Assembly (NCBI RefSeq): GCF_031582965.1
Contig: NZ_CP134049.1
Span: 124,001 to 188,000, forward strand
Reading direction: 5' to 3'
Length of the DNA: 64,000 nt
Source of the DNA: Bacillus sp. NEB1478
GTDB taxonomy: Bacteria; Bacillota; Bacilli; Bacillales; Fictibacillaceae
Of this stretch, positions 52,600 to 60,205 are shown piece by piece. The notes beneath the pieces were generated by a model. The model had not been told where the DNA came from and made no database searches. It saw only the letters and a list, made by a program, of their open reading frames with translations. The translations under genes were made by a program, and so were the position numbers. How positions within the stretch are numbered: the stretch's first letter is position 1; every line of letters starts with the position of its first letter.

Positions 52600-52613
52600 A
52601 TACAGCGCTTACA
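52600..52613 (+). promoter_or_regulatory. Candidate cre upstream of pta
   Basis: ATACAGCGCTTACA, read on the other strand TGTAAGCGCTGTAT, matches the cre consensus at its TG, AA, CG and T positions but not at the final CA. B. subtilis pta is activated by CcpA through an upstream cre, so position makes sense. Confidence 0.45.
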
Positions 52614-52708
52614 ACTGTATCAGTAGGTTTAAAAGGTAATAGAAAAGGAGTACTCTAATAGGGAATGCAAAATGTAGCGTAAAAATTAGTATTTAGGAGG
52701 ATGATATC

Positions 52709-53680
52709 ATGAGCGATTTATTTATAGATTTGAAAAATAAAGTTCAGCAGCAAAACCCGACGATCGTTTTTCCAGAAGGTACAGATGAAAGAATTCTAGA
52801 GGCAACTAGCCGTCTGGCAGCAGAAAAAATCTTAAAGCCGATTCTAATCGGAAACAAAGAAGAGGTTACGGCAAAAGCCAATTCAACTGGTGTTTCTCTT
52901 GATGGAGTTGAAGTGATCAACCCATCAGAGTATACGGAGTTTGATGCTTTAGTTGAGGCACTTGTCGAGCGACGTAAAGGAAAGACAACGGAAGAACAAG
53001 CGCGCAAAGTATTGCTTGATGGCAACTATTTCGGAACGATGCTAGTTTATACAGGAAAAGCACAGGGACTTGTGAGTGGTGCGGCTCATTCAACAGCTGA
53101 TACCGTTCGTCCTGCACTTCAGATTATTAAAACAAAAGAAGGCGTGAAAAAAACGTCTGGTGCGTTCATAATGGTTCGCGGCGATGAAAAATATGTGTTC
53201 GCAGATTGCGCGATCAATATTGCACCGTCAGCTCAAGATCTCGCAGAATCTGCTATGGTGAGTGCGGAAACGGCCCGTGTTTTTGGAATCGATCCAAAAG
53301 TAGCATTGCTTTCGTTCTCGACTAAAGGATCTGCTGTATCTCCTGAGACAGAAAAAGTTGTAGAAGCACTTGAAGTATTAAAAGGAATGAATCCTGACTT
53401 TGTGTTTGATGGCGAACTTCAATTCGACGCAGCGTTCGTGCCGTCGGTTGCTAGCAAAAAAGCACCTGAGTCTCCTTTAAAAGGAGAGGCGAACGTGTTT
53501 ATCTTCCCGAGCTTAGAAACAGGGAACATCGGCTACAAGATGGTTCAGCGCCTTGGCGGATTTGAAGCGATCGGACCGATCCTCCAAGGATTGAACATGC
53601 CTGTAAACGACTTATCACGCGGATGTAACGCTGAAGATGTTTATAAACTAGCGCTGATTACAGCAATGCAAGCACTATAA
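52709..53680 (+). CDS. pta: Phosphate acetyltransferase
   Basis: The 323-residue enzyme turns acetyl-CoA and phosphate into acetyl phosphate and CoA. PTIVFPEGTDERILEATSRL is the start motif, GLVSGAAHSTADTVRPALQI and LLSFSTKGSA cover the CoA/phosphate site, and FPSLETGNIGYKMVQRLGG is the C-terminal signature. AGGAGG lies upstream of the ATG. Monocistronic, with a candidate cre. Together with acetate kinase (not in the window) it makes acetate during overflow metabolism. Confidence 0.97.
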   Translation: MSDLFIDLKNKVQQQNPTIVFPEGTDERILEATSRLAAEKILKPILIGNKEEVTAKANSTGVSLDGVEVINPSEYTEFDALVEALVERRKGKTTEEQARKVLLDGNYFGTMLVYTGKAQGLVSGAAHSTADTVRPALQIIKTKEGVKKTSGAFIMVRGDEKYVFADCAINIAPSAQDLAESAMVSAETARVFGIDPKVALLSFSTKGSAVSPETEKVVEALEVLKGMNPDFVFDGELQFDAAFVPSVASKKAPESPLKGEANVFIFPSLETGNIGYKMVQRLGGFEAIGPILQGLNMPVNDLSRGCNAEDVYKLALITAMQAL

Positions 53681-53704
53681 ACCTCTATAAAATTGGAAAA
53701 TGAG

Positions 53705-53736
53705 AACCAGCTCTGTCAATTGAGCTGGTTTTTTTG
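53705..53736 (+). terminator. Terminator of pta
   Basis: AACCAGCTC pairs with GAGCTGGTT, followed by TTTTTG. Confidence 0.85.
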
Positions 53737-53816
53737 TGTGAAAGAAGAAGGAGGGTCAATCTTCCATCTATCAAGATTGGGCATTCTTTTTGAGAAATAC
53801 ACATTTTAAAAGAATC

Positions 53817-53921
53817 AAACAAAAATTGACCTTTATTAAACAAAAAAAGCAGTTTATCGAACAAAAAAGGACCTCTTTCAAACAAAAAATGCACTCTTTT
53901 AAACAAACATCTTCTTTTGGA
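53817..53921. repeat. 21-bp periodic array D5
   Basis: AAAC(A)-type starts (AAACAAAAA or GAACAAAAAA) occur at 53817, 53838, 53859, 53880 and 53901, exactly 21 bases apart each time. Between them is a conserved second block (GACCT-like, e.g. TTGACCTTTATT, GGACCTCTTTC). No header like that of D1-D4 was found. It lies between convergent genes pta and lipL. Confidence 0.8.
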
Positions 53922-53950
53922 GAAACTGTGTCCACACGAAAAAGACACAG
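53921..53950 (-). terminator. Terminator of the methyltransferase-lipL operon
   Basis: CTGTGTC pairs with GACACAG; on the minus strand TTTCTCC follows, a weak tail. Confidence 0.5.
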
Positions 53951-53954
53951 CCTC

Positions 53955-54791
53955 CTATAGAGTCAGTGCCTTCTCATTCCGATCCCACATTCTTTTAATA
54001 TTCGCTGGAAGAAGATCGCTTTCTTCGATAGAAAGCTGTCCGCTGTAAAATAATTCACTGTTTTTATGCAAGACGTTCATCAGCTGAACATGAATATCCG
54101 CTACCGTCAGCTGAACTCCTAATAATTCAGCGAGACTCGCCATTACTTCAGGCTGAATCTCGGGATATTGAAACTTCGTCGTCTCATCAGCTAACCCGCG
54201 TTTGTAAAATTCACCGATCAACGTGGCACGCTGTGAACCGCTCCCGTCTACACATAAATAGATCTGCACCGCAACACCGCCGCGCATGCGCCGCTGAGAG
54301 ATGCCAGCAAATTTTTGTCCGCCGATACTAAGATCATAGCTGCCGGGACAGTAAGACCCCACAATTTCATAAGCCTCGAACGTTGCTCCATAAGGGTCCA
54401 GCAGCTGCTCCACAAGTACTTTCATCGTGTCGTATCCCTGGTTAATATCAATTGTTCCTTCTTTTTCGGGAAGGATTAACGAGATATTGAGCACCCCTTC
54501 ATCTAAAACAACCGCGAGTCCGCCAGAGTTCCGAACGATCACACGATAGCCCTGTTCCTCTAAAAATTGGATTCCGTCGAGTAAATGAGGAAGGCGGGTA
54601 TCCTGAATGCCGAGTACGATCGTATCATGATGCACCCATGTACGTGCTGTTGCTGGGGAACTGCCGCCTCCAATCGATGTACATAACGTATCATCGGTCG
54701 CAAATGACTGCCTCGCATCAAAGGTTGGACCGAGCGTTGATTGGTCGATCAGGCGCCAGACTGGCTGGTGCAGCAAGTGATTCGCAGTCAT
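53955..54791 (-). CDS. lipL: Octanoyl-[GcvH]:protein N-octanoyltransferase
   Basis: The 278-residue enzyme moves octanoyl groups from GcvH to E2 subunits of lipoate-dependent dehydrogenases. The acyl-carrying cysteine is in [20 protein letters not shown], followed by [20 protein letters not shown] of the LplA-like fold. ATG overlaps the upstream methyltransferase stop by one base (TAATG), so they are translationally coupled. B. subtilis ywfL has the same product and similar position near pta. Confidence 0.94.
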   Translation of the reverse strand: MTANHLLHQPVWRLIDQSTLGPTFDARQSFATDDTLCTSIGGGSSPATARTWVHHDTIVLGIQDTRLPHLLDGIQFLEEQGYRVIVRNSGGLAVVLDEGVLNISLILPEKEGTIDINQGYDTMKVLVEQLLDPYGATFEAYEIVGSYCPGSYDLSIGGQKFAGISQRRMRGGVAVQIYLCVDGSGSQRATLIGEFYKRGLADETTKFQYPEIQPEVMASLAELLGVQLTVADIHVQLMNVLHKNSELFYSGQLSIEESDLLPANIKRMWDRNEKALTL

Positions 54792-55591
54792 TATAATTTC
54801 TCCGCAACGATGATAAACGATTTCGGGATGCCGTGGTCGAGCTCATCTGGGTGCGGTTCTTCGACGAGCTGCCTGATCCATAACTTCTGGCTGCCGATTG
54901 CCGTTATGATTTCACCAAGCGTCCACTGGCGAATCTGAACTTGAAACGGAGCACGTTCCTCTGAAATCGCATATTGCAGCTCAGGTAAAAATTTTGAATA
55001 GGCGACATCCATTGTAACTAGCTCTTCGCTAAAATAATCACCAGCTACTCTATGTTTTCGAACAGCCTGGCTTTTACCTTGTGACTCTATGAGCTTAGTC
55101 GAAACCGGATGGAAGTCTTGAAGAATTAGTTTTCCCCCAGGCTTTAGCAATCCTGCTGCCACTTCGAAAAAGGGATTTAGATCCGTGAAATAATGAAGAA
55201 TTCCGTTTTCCATAAAAGCCATATCATAATCGCCGGTCATTTCTTCATTTGGCAGATTTAAAATATCATTCACCACATATCTGACGTCTACATTTGCGGC
55301 GACAGCAAGCTCGCGTGCATATGCTGCATTTGATTCTGAAATATCGATGACGGTCGTATGTGCCCCGAGCAATGACAGTGCAACAGCCTTACTGCCGTGA
55401 GAGCCGAGCAAATTTACGACCTTTTTACCCGTCACGTCTCCGATATAAGCATCGAGCGGCTGCAAGCGGCGTTTTGGATCTTTTTGTATGCGGGTCACTG
55501 CTTTTTCAGGCGCGCCAAAACGGTTGACCCATGCCTGGTAAGAACTGTTGCTCCACGCTTGTCCATTTCTTTCTCTTCTTTCCTGATCCAT
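54791..55591 (-). CDS. Class I SAM-dependent methyltransferase
   Basis: ATG at 55591 with AGGAGG 8 bases upstream gives 266 residues. The SAM-binding region is [20 protein letters not shown], unusual in having GSHGSK where many enzymes have DxGxGxG, followed by [17 protein letters not shown] and [29 protein letters not shown] and [12 protein letters not shown] fit a small-molecule methyltransferase. Coupled to lipL by a TAATG overlap. Substrate unknown. Confidence 0.87.
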   Translation of the reverse strand: MDQERRERNGQAWSNSSYQAWVNRFGAPEKAVTRIQKDPKRRLQPLDAYIGDVTGKKVVNLLGSHGSKAVALSLLGAHTTVIDISESNAAYARELAVAANVDVRYVVNDILNLPNEEMTGDYDMAFMENGILHYFTDLNPFFEVAAGLLKPGGKLILQDFHPVSTKLIESQGKSQAVRKHRVAGDYFSEELVTMDVAYSKFLPELQYAISEERAPFQVQIRQWTLGEIITAIGSQKLWIRQLVEEPHPDELDHGIPKSFIIVAEKL

Positions 55592-55903
55592 CTTTTGTTC
55601 CTCCTGCAATCTATATAAATCTATCATTTCCGTATTAAGCATTATCTAGTATAACCCAAATTTTAAGGGGAAGAAAATGTGGATTTTGTTCTTTTTTTAC
55701 CGATATTAAATGAGAAGTGCTAGAAAAAAATAGTGGTTGTTTTAAGAGTTAGTAAAACGATACAATGGGTATACTCTAATAGAATCTATGACAAAATTCG
55801 AGCAGAAAATACCTTCTTTAGCAAAGTGATTGAGGAAGGGATTTTTATTTTTTACTAGAACTCTTACCTATAAATGTTGTAAGAAGGAGCAGGGAAAAAA
55901 TCA
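55592..55903. other. Divergent intergenic region methyltransferase-ywfO
   Basis: It holds the methyltransferase promoter and the leader of ywfO. GTTAGT (55748) and a perfect sigma-B-like -10 GGGTAT (55767-55772) are 13 bases apart; a sigma-B promoter for ywfO is possible but the -35 is weak. A hairpin at 55806-55853 follows. Confidence 0.35.
55806..55853 (+). terminator. Leader hairpin upstream of ywfO
   Basis: AAATACCTTC pairs with GAAGGGATTT across an 18-base loop, followed by TTATTTTTT. It ends 50 bases before the gene and could attenuate it. Confidence 0.45.
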
Positions 55904-57187
55904 ATGGCTAAACCATTAGGAAAGATGCACGAAGAGAAAGTGTTTAAAGATCCCGTTCACCGCTATATCCACGTTCGAGATGAGCTGATCTGGCGGCTGA
56001 TCGGCACACGGGAATTTCAGAGACTGCGCAGAATCAGGCAGCTTGGTACGACCTATTTAACGTTTCATGGAGCAGAGCATAGTCGCTTTAGCCATTCTCT
56101 TGGTGTTTACGAGATTACAAGGCGAATCATTGATATTTTTCAAGAAAAACAAACGTGGGATCCCGAGCAGCGATTGCTTGTTTTATCTGCTGCACTCCTT
56201 CATGATGTGGGACATGGACCTTTTTCGCATTCGTTTGAAAAAGTGTTTGGCGTCGATCATGAGGAATTCAGCCGTGAGATTATTTTGGGCGATACAGAAG
56301 TAAATGAGATCCTAATGCAAATGGGAGATGATTTTCCGAAGCAAGTTGCGGAAGTTATTGCGAAAACACATCCGGACAAGCTGATCGTGAGTCTGATTTC
56401 GAGCCAGATTGATGCGGATAGAATGGATTATTTGCTGCGAGATGCTTATTTTACAGGTGTAAGCTACGGAAACTTTGATATTGAGCGTATTTTGCGTGTC
56501 ATGCGTCCGACTGAAGAGGGAGTCGTGATCAAATCCAGCGGTATGCATGCGGTTGAGGATTATATTATGAGCCGCTACCAAATGTACTGGCAAGTCTACT
56601 TCCATCCTGTTACGCGAAGTGCGGAAGTGATTTTGAGTAAAATTTTACATCGGGCGAAAGAGCTTTACGAAACAGGCTACACGTTTAAAAGAGAGATCAC
56701 TCATTTTAAAACACTCTTTGAAGGAAATGTTTCATTAGAAGATTACATTTCGCTGGACGAAGGCACCATTCATTTTTATTTTCAGGCATGGATGGACGAA
56801 GAGGATCCTATTTTAAAAGATTTATGCCACAGATTTATTAATCGCAAGCTGTTTAAATATACAGAGATGGTTTCATTTACAGACGGCCATTTGTTATCTG
56901 GTTATTTTGACCAGGCGGGTATTAACCCGAAATATTATTTAGTCATCGATTCATCATCTGATCTGCCGTACGATTTTTACAGACCAGGTGAGAAAGAAGA
57001 ACGATTGCCGATCAATTTGATGAAGCCAAACGGTGAAATTCGTGAGCTGTCACGGGAATCTGATGTGGTGGAAGCGATCTCGGGTAAACGGCGCACAGAC
57101 CACAAGCTGTATTATCCGCTTGATTTAATTGAAAAAATTAAAGACCAAACGCTGAAAAAGCAGATTAAAGACATTTTATATAAATAA
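55904..57187 (+). CDS. ywfO: HD-domain phosphohydrolase
   Basis: The 427-residue protein has the HD set: HSRFSHSLGVYE (first histidine), AALLHDVGHGPFSHSFE (HD pair) and SQIDADRMDYLLRDAYFTG (last aspartate). Related SamHD1-type enzymes remove triphosphate from dNTPs. The C-terminal 150 residues are mixed alpha/beta and typical of YwfO. GAAGGAG is 14 bases before ATG 55904, rather far; ATG 55925 is an alternative. Position after lipL matches B. subtilis. Confidence 0.93.
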   Translation: MAKPLGKMHEEKVFKDPVHRYIHVRDELIWRLIGTREFQRLRRIRQLGTTYLTFHGAEHSRFSHSLGVYEITRRIIDIFQEKQTWDPEQRLLVLSAALLHDVGHGPFSHSFEKVFGVDHEEFSREIILGDTEVNEILMQMGDDFPKQVAEVIAKTHPDKLIVSLISSQIDADRMDYLLRDAYFTGVSYGNFDIERILRVMRPTEEGVVIKSSGMHAVEDYIMSRYQMYWQVYFHPVTRSAEVILSKILHRAKELYETGYTFKREITHFKTLFEGNVSLEDYISLDEGTIHFYFQAWMDEEDPILKDLCHRFINRKLFKYTEMVSFTDGHLLSGYFDQAGINPKYYLVIDSSSDLPYDFYRPGEKEERLPINLMKPNGEIRELSRESDVVEAISGKRRTDHKLYYPLDLIEKIKDQTLKKQIKDILYK

Positions 57188-57190
57188 AAA

Positions 57191-57504
57191 GGCTAACGTG
57201 CATGTATGTTTAAGTTGATTGGAGAGGAAGTTGCGAGACTCCTTAGGGATTAGTGTGACAGTTCGAAAAGCGGAAACGGCTGGTACAGCCCCGACAAGCA
57301 AAAGGGAGATGGGCTAAGAAGGCGCTTTTTGCCTTCAGGACCATCTAACTTTTGACCTCGAGGGGCTAGACGTTGTAGATAGACAGGTGAGACCATTCAA
57401 TGTCGCAAGGCGACGAGTGGGCTCACCGCACACCCCTGGGAAAGCGAGCAAACTGGAACAGATATCAACTGCTTACAATGACACCAAAGTTTACGAAAAA
57501 AGCC
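57191..57504 (+). repeat. Repeat family A, copy A5, nested with a second repeat
   Basis: Outer parts are family A (TTAAGTTGATTGGAG, then GGGCTCACCGCACACCCCTG, GAAAGCGAGCAAACTGGAAC, ending TTTACGAAAAAAGCC at 57504). Between them is a different repeat that starts TACAGCCCCGACAAGC near 57284 and ends CTCGAGGGGCTAGACG near 57372, whose arms GCCCC/GGGGC and AAGGCGC/GCCTT form hairpins. The longest copy in the window. Confidence 0.65.
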
Positions 57505-57543
57505 AAATAAATAGAACGAAAAAGGATGTTAGGGGGAAGTGCT

Positions 57544-58047
57544 GTGTTTGAGGATCATTTAAAGGTTGTCACACTCATACAAGAAGCCGGGGAAGTGATC
57601 GGGCGAAAAAAGCTTCAAAAGATGGTGTACATCGCAAAAAAGCTGAATTTTCCTTTTCAAGAAAAGTATCAGTTCCACTTTTATGGACCGTATTCAGAAG
57701 AGCTGACGCTGAAGATTGAAGAGCTTTGCAACATGGGATACATACATGAAGTGAAAGAAAAGGTGAGCGGCTATTACCAATATCGCTATGAGGTAAACGC
57801 AGAAGGATCGAAGCTTCTTTCCACGTATGGAACCGCAATTGAGATGCTTGGGACGTGTGTCCGTTCGATGAATGAGCAGTCTTCACGTTTCTTAGAACTC
57901 GTTTCGACGATTATGTATTTTGATAAGCTGGATAAAGAAGAAATTAAAGAAAAAGTACAGACGGTGAAAGCAAAACAGAAGTATACAGATGAAGAAATGG
58001 AAGAGGCTTTCGGTTATATTGCCGGCTTGAAAAACCAAATTCAATAG
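57544..58047 (+). CDS. ywgA: YwgA family protein
   Basis: GTG at 57544 with AGGGGGAAG upstream gives 167 residues; ATG at 57526 overlaps that site and is rejected. The protein begins HLKVVTLIQEAGEVIGRKKL followed by QKMVYIAKKLNFPFQEKYQF, a pattern shared by YwgA and related SocA/Panacea-like helical proteins. LYSEELTLKIEEL-like stretch (FYGPYSEELTLKIEELC) follows. Function unknown. It is next to ywfO as in Bacillus. The repeat A5 separates them. Confidence 0.88.
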   Translation: MFEDHLKVVTLIQEAGEVIGRKKLQKMVYIAKKLNFPFQEKYQFHFYGPYSEELTLKIEELCNMGYIHEVKEKVSGYYQYRYEVNAEGSKLLSTYGTAIEMLGTCVRSMNEQSSRFLELVSTIMYFDKLDKEEIKEKVQTVKAKQKYTDEEMEEAFGYIAGLKNQIQ

Positions 58048-58052
58048 AAAAT

Positions 58053-58098
58053 AAACCTGTTTGATAGCGATTAAGACCAGCTAGAGGACAGGTTTTTT
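58053..58098 (+). terminator. Terminator of ywgA
   Basis: AAACCTGT pairs with ACAGGTTT across a long loop, followed by TTTG. Confidence 0.6.
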
Positions 58099-58100
58099 GT

Positions 58101-58310
58101 TTACCATCTAAACTGCAGCGGGTGGCCGTGATTGTATAGTCCATACAGATAAACACTGAAAATGAATAAAGAATAAGGAATGATGATTGCGCACAGCGTA
58201 GTGATAAATCCTAAGGATATATTCTTTTCATAAAGTTTCGTTGCATAAAAACCAATCCCGAGACCTAGTAAACTGAGCGAAACGAGATAAACAGCCAGCC
58301 AGAATTTCAT
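58101..58310 (-). CDS. Small two-helix membrane protein
   Basis: The 69-residue protein has helices near residues 3-24 (FWLAVYLVSLSLLGLGIGFY) and 33-57 (GFITTLCAIIIPYSLFIFSV), with a YATKLYEKNIS loop. GAGGTG precedes the ATG. Ends YNHGHPLQFRW. I recognise no named family. Convergent with ywgA. Confidence 0.75.
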   Translation of the reverse strand: MKFWLAVYLVSLSLLGLGIGFYATKLYEKNISLGFITTLCAIIIPYSLFIFSVYLYGLYNHGHPLQFRW

Positions 58311-58421
58311 GAGTACACCTCTTTTTTATCAGCATATCCACTCGTTAGCAAAGATAAACGAGCGCTTAATTGAAACTTTTGAATACAAATTTACGACTAA
58401 ATGACAAAAGGAGGCATCATG

Positions 58422-58862
58422 ATGAAAAATTTAAGGTTAATTATCCTATCATGTCTAATGGTCCTTTTGGCGGCTTGCGGAAATAAACCTGCGTCAACAG
58501 AAGATAAAAATAGCGGGTCATTTGAAGTGAAAAATGAGATTCCAGCCGAACAAGCAGGCGTTAAAGCTGAATGGAAGCTAGAAGACAGCGATGATCAAGG
58601 GAAGCTGCTCTTGAAAAATGGCTCAGAAAAGACGGTAGGTACAGGAACCGCTTATAAGATTGAAAAATGGACAGATGGAAAATGGGAAAAGGTGAATGCG
58701 GATCAAATGTTTACAGAGCAGATGATCGAAGTAAAAGCGGGCGGAGATTATGAACAGACCGTCGAATTAAAGGAAAAAAAAGCAGGGACATACCGCATTA
58801 CGAAAACCTTTTTTGAAGACGAAAAAAAGCATGATATAGCTGTTGTGTTTGATAAGAAGTAA
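58422..58862 (+). CDS. Lipoprotein with Ig-like domain
   Basis: ATG at 58422 with GGAGG 7 bases upstream gives 146 residues. Signal peptide KNLRLIILSCLMVLLAAC ends in a lipobox cysteine. Residues 45-146 form one beta-sandwich: VKAEWKLEDSDDQGKLLLKN, IEKWTDGKWEKVNADQMF, TVELKEKKAGTYRITKTFFE, the pattern of Bacillus immunoglobulin-like lipoproteins. Role at the cell surface unknown. Confidence 0.8.
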   Translation: MKNLRLIILSCLMVLLAACGNKPASTEDKNSGSFEVKNEIPAEQAGVKAEWKLEDSDDQGKLLLKNGSEKTVGTGTAYKIEKWTDGKWEKVNADQMFTEQMIEVKAGGDYEQTVELKEKKAGTYRITKTFFEDEKKHDIAVVFDKK

Positions 58863-58907
58863 AAAAAAGACCGGCTCATCCCATTTGACACGGGGTGTCC
58901 GGTCTTT
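58862..58907 (+). terminator. Terminator of the lipoprotein gene
   Basis: AAAGACCGG pairs with CCGGTCTTT, with A-run and TTTC/TCATC tails; the stem starts at the stop codon. Confidence 0.75.
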
Positions 58908-58927
58908 CATCTTTAATTCTATTTCTA

Positions 58928-59323
58928 TCAAGATTTTGATAAAAGAGTTTGAAGCGGATTCCAATAATTCTCATGCCAACCTGCTGCTAAATGCTTATCT
59001 TGTCCTTCTGGAAAACCTGAATGGGTGAATTTAAGAAGTGTTTGGTTACCTCTCTCATTCAACTCGAAAGTGACGATTGAATAAACGCCAGGTTCCCAGT
59101 TCGCTGCACGCCAAGCTTGTACGATACGTTCATTAGGAACAAGTTCAATCGTTCTTCCTAAAATCATACCTCCAAAACATGAAAAACTGCCACCTTCTTC
59201 AGCGACAATGGATGTTGGTGCGCCTCCAGACATTTTACTGAATTGCTGTTCGTTTAATAGAGCCTGATAAACACGATCACGGCTTGTTTCAAATACGATC
59301 TCTTGCTGTATTTTTGTAGACAT
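58928..59323 (-). CDS. SRPBCC domain protein (second of pair)
   Basis: The 131-residue protein is an AHSA1/START-like single domain: QQEIVFETSRDRVYQALLNE, VAEEGGSFSCFGGMILGRTI, VQAWRAANWEPGVYSIVTFE and HLAAGWHENYWNPLQTLLSK. The fold binds hydrophobic ligands. GGAGG precedes the ATG. It is the last gene of the ArsR operon. Confidence 0.88.
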   Translation of the reverse strand: MSTKIQQEIVFETSRDRVYQALLNEQQFSKMSGGAPTSIVAEEGGSFSCFGGMILGRTIELVPNERIVQAWRAANWEPGVYSIVTFELNERGNQTLLKFTHSGFPEGQDKHLAAGWHENYWNPLQTLLSKS

Positions 59324-59346
59324 ATTAGTACCTCCTGTTTATATTG

Positions 59347-59799
59347 TTACGATTTATTGCGTGTAGACCATGGATCGGCGCCAACATCTTCACCCTCTGC
59401 TAGACGTTGAAGTCTGGACATATAATGAGTCCATCCTTGGTCATTGGATGTCATTTTTTCTACTGGGAGATCTATATGATTTAAAGTAAGCAACGTTCCG
59501 TTATCTTGAGGGGTTAATATAAATTCAACCGTACTCGATCCTGGGGGCATTACTTCTAATCCTTCCCAACCCCAGGTTAAGACTACTTTTTCATAGGGGT
59601 TAATTTCTTTATATTCTCCTAATGCGATATTTTTTCCGTCGATGTCAATCCGATATTTGCCGCCTATCTTCGGTTCCAACATTACATATTGGCCAATCCA
59701 GCGAACCATTTTATCCGGCTCAATAAAGAAAAAGAATAATGTTTTGGGTGAACATTCGATAAAAATTTCTTTTGTAAGTCTGCTAGTATCTCCGTTCAT
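59347..59799 (-). CDS. SRPBCC domain protein (first of pair)
   Basis: The 150-residue protein has the same fold: KEIFIECSPKTLFFFFIEPD, MVRWIGQYVMLEPKIGGKYR and GTLLTLNHIDLPVEKM. Its start overlaps the ArsR gene by 17 bases; its ribosome site AAGGAGG lies within that gene. It and the second copy are distant paralogues. The operon links a ligand-binding pair to an ArsR regulator, a common Bacillus arrangement of unknown role. Confidence 0.88.
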   Translation of the reverse strand: MNGDTSRLTKEIFIECSPKTLFFFFIEPDKMVRWIGQYVMLEPKIGGKYRIDIDGKNIALGEYKEINPYEKVVLTWGWEGLEVMPPGSSTVEFILTPQDNGTLLTLNHIDLPVEKMTSNDQGWTHYMSRLQRLAEGEDVGADPWSTRNKS

Positions 59800-60106
59800 T
59801 ATTTCTTCTTTCCTCCTCTTCTGCGGCTTCTTTTAAGCGCAATAAGCTATCATCCCAAAATTGGTCCACAAATTCTTTTAAATCCTTGAACCCTTCCTTT
59901 CTTATTCTGTAATAGCGCTTAGTACCTGATTTTCGAACAGAGACCAGTCCAGAACTCTCAAGTACTTTTAAATGCTGGGAGATCGCAGGAGCCGATATGT
60001 CGAAATGCTCTGCAATAGATGTTGATGTTCGTTCACCATTACGTAAAAGATTTAATATTTCCCTGCGGCTGGGAACGGATAAGGATGCAATTATTTTTTC
60101 TATCAT
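59783..60106 (-). CDS. ArsR-family regulator
   Basis: The 107-residue protein has a winged helix: PSRREILNLLRNGERTSTSI, AEHFDISAPAISQHLKVLES and GLVSVRKSGTKRYYRI. No metal-binding cysteines are seen, so it is not a typical metal sensor. The ATG has no ribosome site and lies about 7 bases after the -10, so the message is probably leaderless. A 14-bp palindrome in the promoter is a likely autoregulatory operator. Confidence 0.9.
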   Translation of the reverse strand: MIEKIIASLSVPSRREILNLLRNGERTSTSIAEHFDISAPAISQHLKVLESSGLVSVRKSGTKRYYRIRKEGFKDLKEFVDQFWDDSLLRLKEAAEEEERRNNERRY

Positions 60107-60112
60107 GGTATT

Positions 60113-60141
60113 AATTTAGCATTCACTTAATTAAGTGTCAA
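60113..60141 (-). promoter_or_regulatory. Promoter and palindromic operator of the ArsR operon
   Basis: TTGACA (60141-60136) and TAAATT (60118-60113) are 17 bases apart. CACTTAATTAAGTG (60124-60137), a perfect 14-base palindrome, fills the spacer. Confidence 0.7.
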
Positions 60142-60159
60142 CTTAATTTAAAAAACTTC

Positions 60160-60197
60160 AAAAAAATTGCCCAAAAGAGAGGAGTCTCCTTAGGGCA
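60160..60197 (-). terminator. Terminator of the purine permease gene
   Basis: Minus strand GCCCTAA pairs with TTGGGC-type bases around AGGAGACTCCTCT, followed by AATTTTTT. Confidence 0.7.
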
Positions 60198-60205
60198 GTT
60201 TGGAA

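Noticed and set aside
53685..53948. Repeat-rich protein read from array D5 on the minus strand
   Set aside because: Its repeats follow from the 21-base DNA period; no ribosome site; runs into the operon terminator.
55788..55829. 13-codon leader peptide upstream of ywfO
   Set aside because: No ribosome site and no codon bias suggesting attenuation.
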